From contig DIEE01000073.1 in the NCBI GenBank assembly GCA_002418465.1, forward strand, positions 7,563 through 20,708: a DNA stretch of 13,146 nt, in the 5' to 3' direction. A program made the translations under genes and the position numbers. Positions 12,964 through 13,146 of the stretch are shown here, one piece after another. The notes beneath the pieces are model-generated. The model made no database searches, was not told the origin of the DNA, and saw only the letters and a list, made by a program, of their open reading frames with translations. Numbering within the stretch: the first letter of the stretch is position 1; each line of letters opens with the position of its first letter. Origin of the DNA: Pseudomonas sp. UBA5782 (lineage in GTDB: Bacteria; Pseudomonadota; Gammaproteobacteria; Pseudomonadales; Pseudomonadaceae).

Positions 12964-12992
12964 ATTGTACGGATGCGCCCCCGGGGTGTCAA
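12964..12992 (-). promoter_or_regulatory. S10 operon promoter (sigma70)
   Basis: Minus strand: perfect -35 TTGACA (12992-12987), 17-nt spacer, -10 TACAAT (12969-12964, 5 of 6). AT-rich DNA (12993-13014) precedes the -35 like an UP element, and the discriminator is GC-rich (TGCGCC), typical of stringently controlled ribosomal promoters. The start is expected near 12957, giving a leader of about 58 nt. Confidence 0.85.
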
Positions 12993-13010
12993 TAAATGAT
13001 CAACAAATAG

Positions 13011-13034
13011 AAAAGGCCCCCGAAGGGGCCTTTT
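13011..13034 (-). terminator. Intrinsic terminator of tuf
   Basis: Minus-strand AAAAGGCCCC (13034-13025), UUCG loop, GGGGCCTTTT (13020-13011), then CTATTTG. It has ten perfect pairs, a C(UUCG)G tetraloop and a U-run, starting 15 nt after the tuf stop. It separates tuf from the S10 promoter. Confidence 0.9.
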
Positions 13035-13049
13035 CACAGCGATCTTCGA

Positions 13050-13146
13050 TTACTCGATGATCTTGGCAACCACGCCGGCGCCAACGGTGCGACCACCTTC
13101 GCGAATCGCGAAGCGCAGGCCGTCTTCCATGGCGATCGGAGCGATC
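13050..13146 (-). CDS. tuf: Elongation factor Tu, C-terminal end (cut by window edge)
   Basis: GTPase that delivers aminoacyl-tRNA to the ribosomal A site. Only the last 31 or so codons are inside the window. The translated end contains APIAMEDGLRFAIREGGRTV (one stretch), then GAGVVAKIIE and TAA at 13052-13050. The REGGRTVGAGVV motif is the hallmark end of domain III of EF-Tu. Pseudomonas usually has two nearly identical tuf copies, so this end alone cannot say more than that it is the copy next to rpsJ. Confidence 0.97.
   Translation of the reverse strand, partial: IAPIAMEDGLRFAIREGGRTVGAGVVAKIIE

Noticed and set aside
13011..13034. tuf terminator as a bidirectional terminator
   Set aside because: The stem is symmetric, but no plus-strand gene approaches it, and the plus-strand U-tract is only four bases.
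12900..13037. Upstream extension of rpsJ by 46 codons
   Set aside because: It would translate the tuf terminator, the promoter and the leader; S10 starts MQNQQIRIRL at 12899 with its own GAGGT.
1..13146. Novel defence, mobile or biosynthetic system
   Set aside because: Every kilobase is accounted for by conserved translation and secretion genes in the standard order; no insertions, direct repeats, integrase or foreign-looking composition was seen.

Overview
The whole window is the S10-spc-alpha ribosomal-protein cluster of a gamma-proteobacterium, read entirely from the minus strand. The proteins match my recall of Pseudomonas almost residue for residue: SecY of 442 aa starting MAKQGALSAL, S17 starting MAEAQKTVRT, L29 of 63 aa, S3 of 228 aa, S8 starting MSMQDPLADM. 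I therefore place it in Pseudomonas with good confidence but cannot name the species. This is core housekeeping DNA. I see no mobile element, CRISPR array, tRNA, rRNA or accessory gene, and no novel multi-gene system. What is worth a second look is RNA-level regulation in the few gaps.

Layout in transcription order, from high to low coordinates. (1) The 3' end of tuf (13146-13050), closed by a UUCG-loop terminator (13034-13011). (2) A near-consensus sigma70 promoter (12992-12964) and a short leader. (3) The S10 genes rpsJ, rplC, rplD, rplW, rplB, rpsS, rplV, rpsC, rplP, rpmC, rpsQ. (4) With only a 23-nt gap and no visible promoter, the spc genes rplN, rplX, rplE, rpsN. (5) A 207-nt gap holding a strong hairpin and a promoter-like element. 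(6) rpsH, rplF, rplR, rpsE, rpmD, rplO, secY, rpmJ. (7) A terminator-like hairpin whose 3' arm runs into a promoter-like element (2156-2102). (8) The alpha genes rpsM, rpsK, rpsD and the first 202 codons of rpoA, which leaves the window at base 1; rplQ would be expected next.

Most genes are separated by 0-30 nt, with frequent stop/start contact: rplD/rplW share 4 nt, rplP/rpmC share 1 nt, and rplO/secY abut as TAAATG. Translation is therefore probably coupled. The products are parts of both ribosomal subunits, plus the translocon channel SecY, the RNA polymerase alpha subunit and EF-Tu, so the cluster couples ribosome supply to transcription, elongation and protein export. No stretch over 300 bases lacks a gene; the longest is 6096-6302.

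Promoters, terminators and RNA hairpins were found by eye from base pairing and hexamer matches, with no energy calculation or database search. Gene calls are secure; the regulatory calls are hypotheses.
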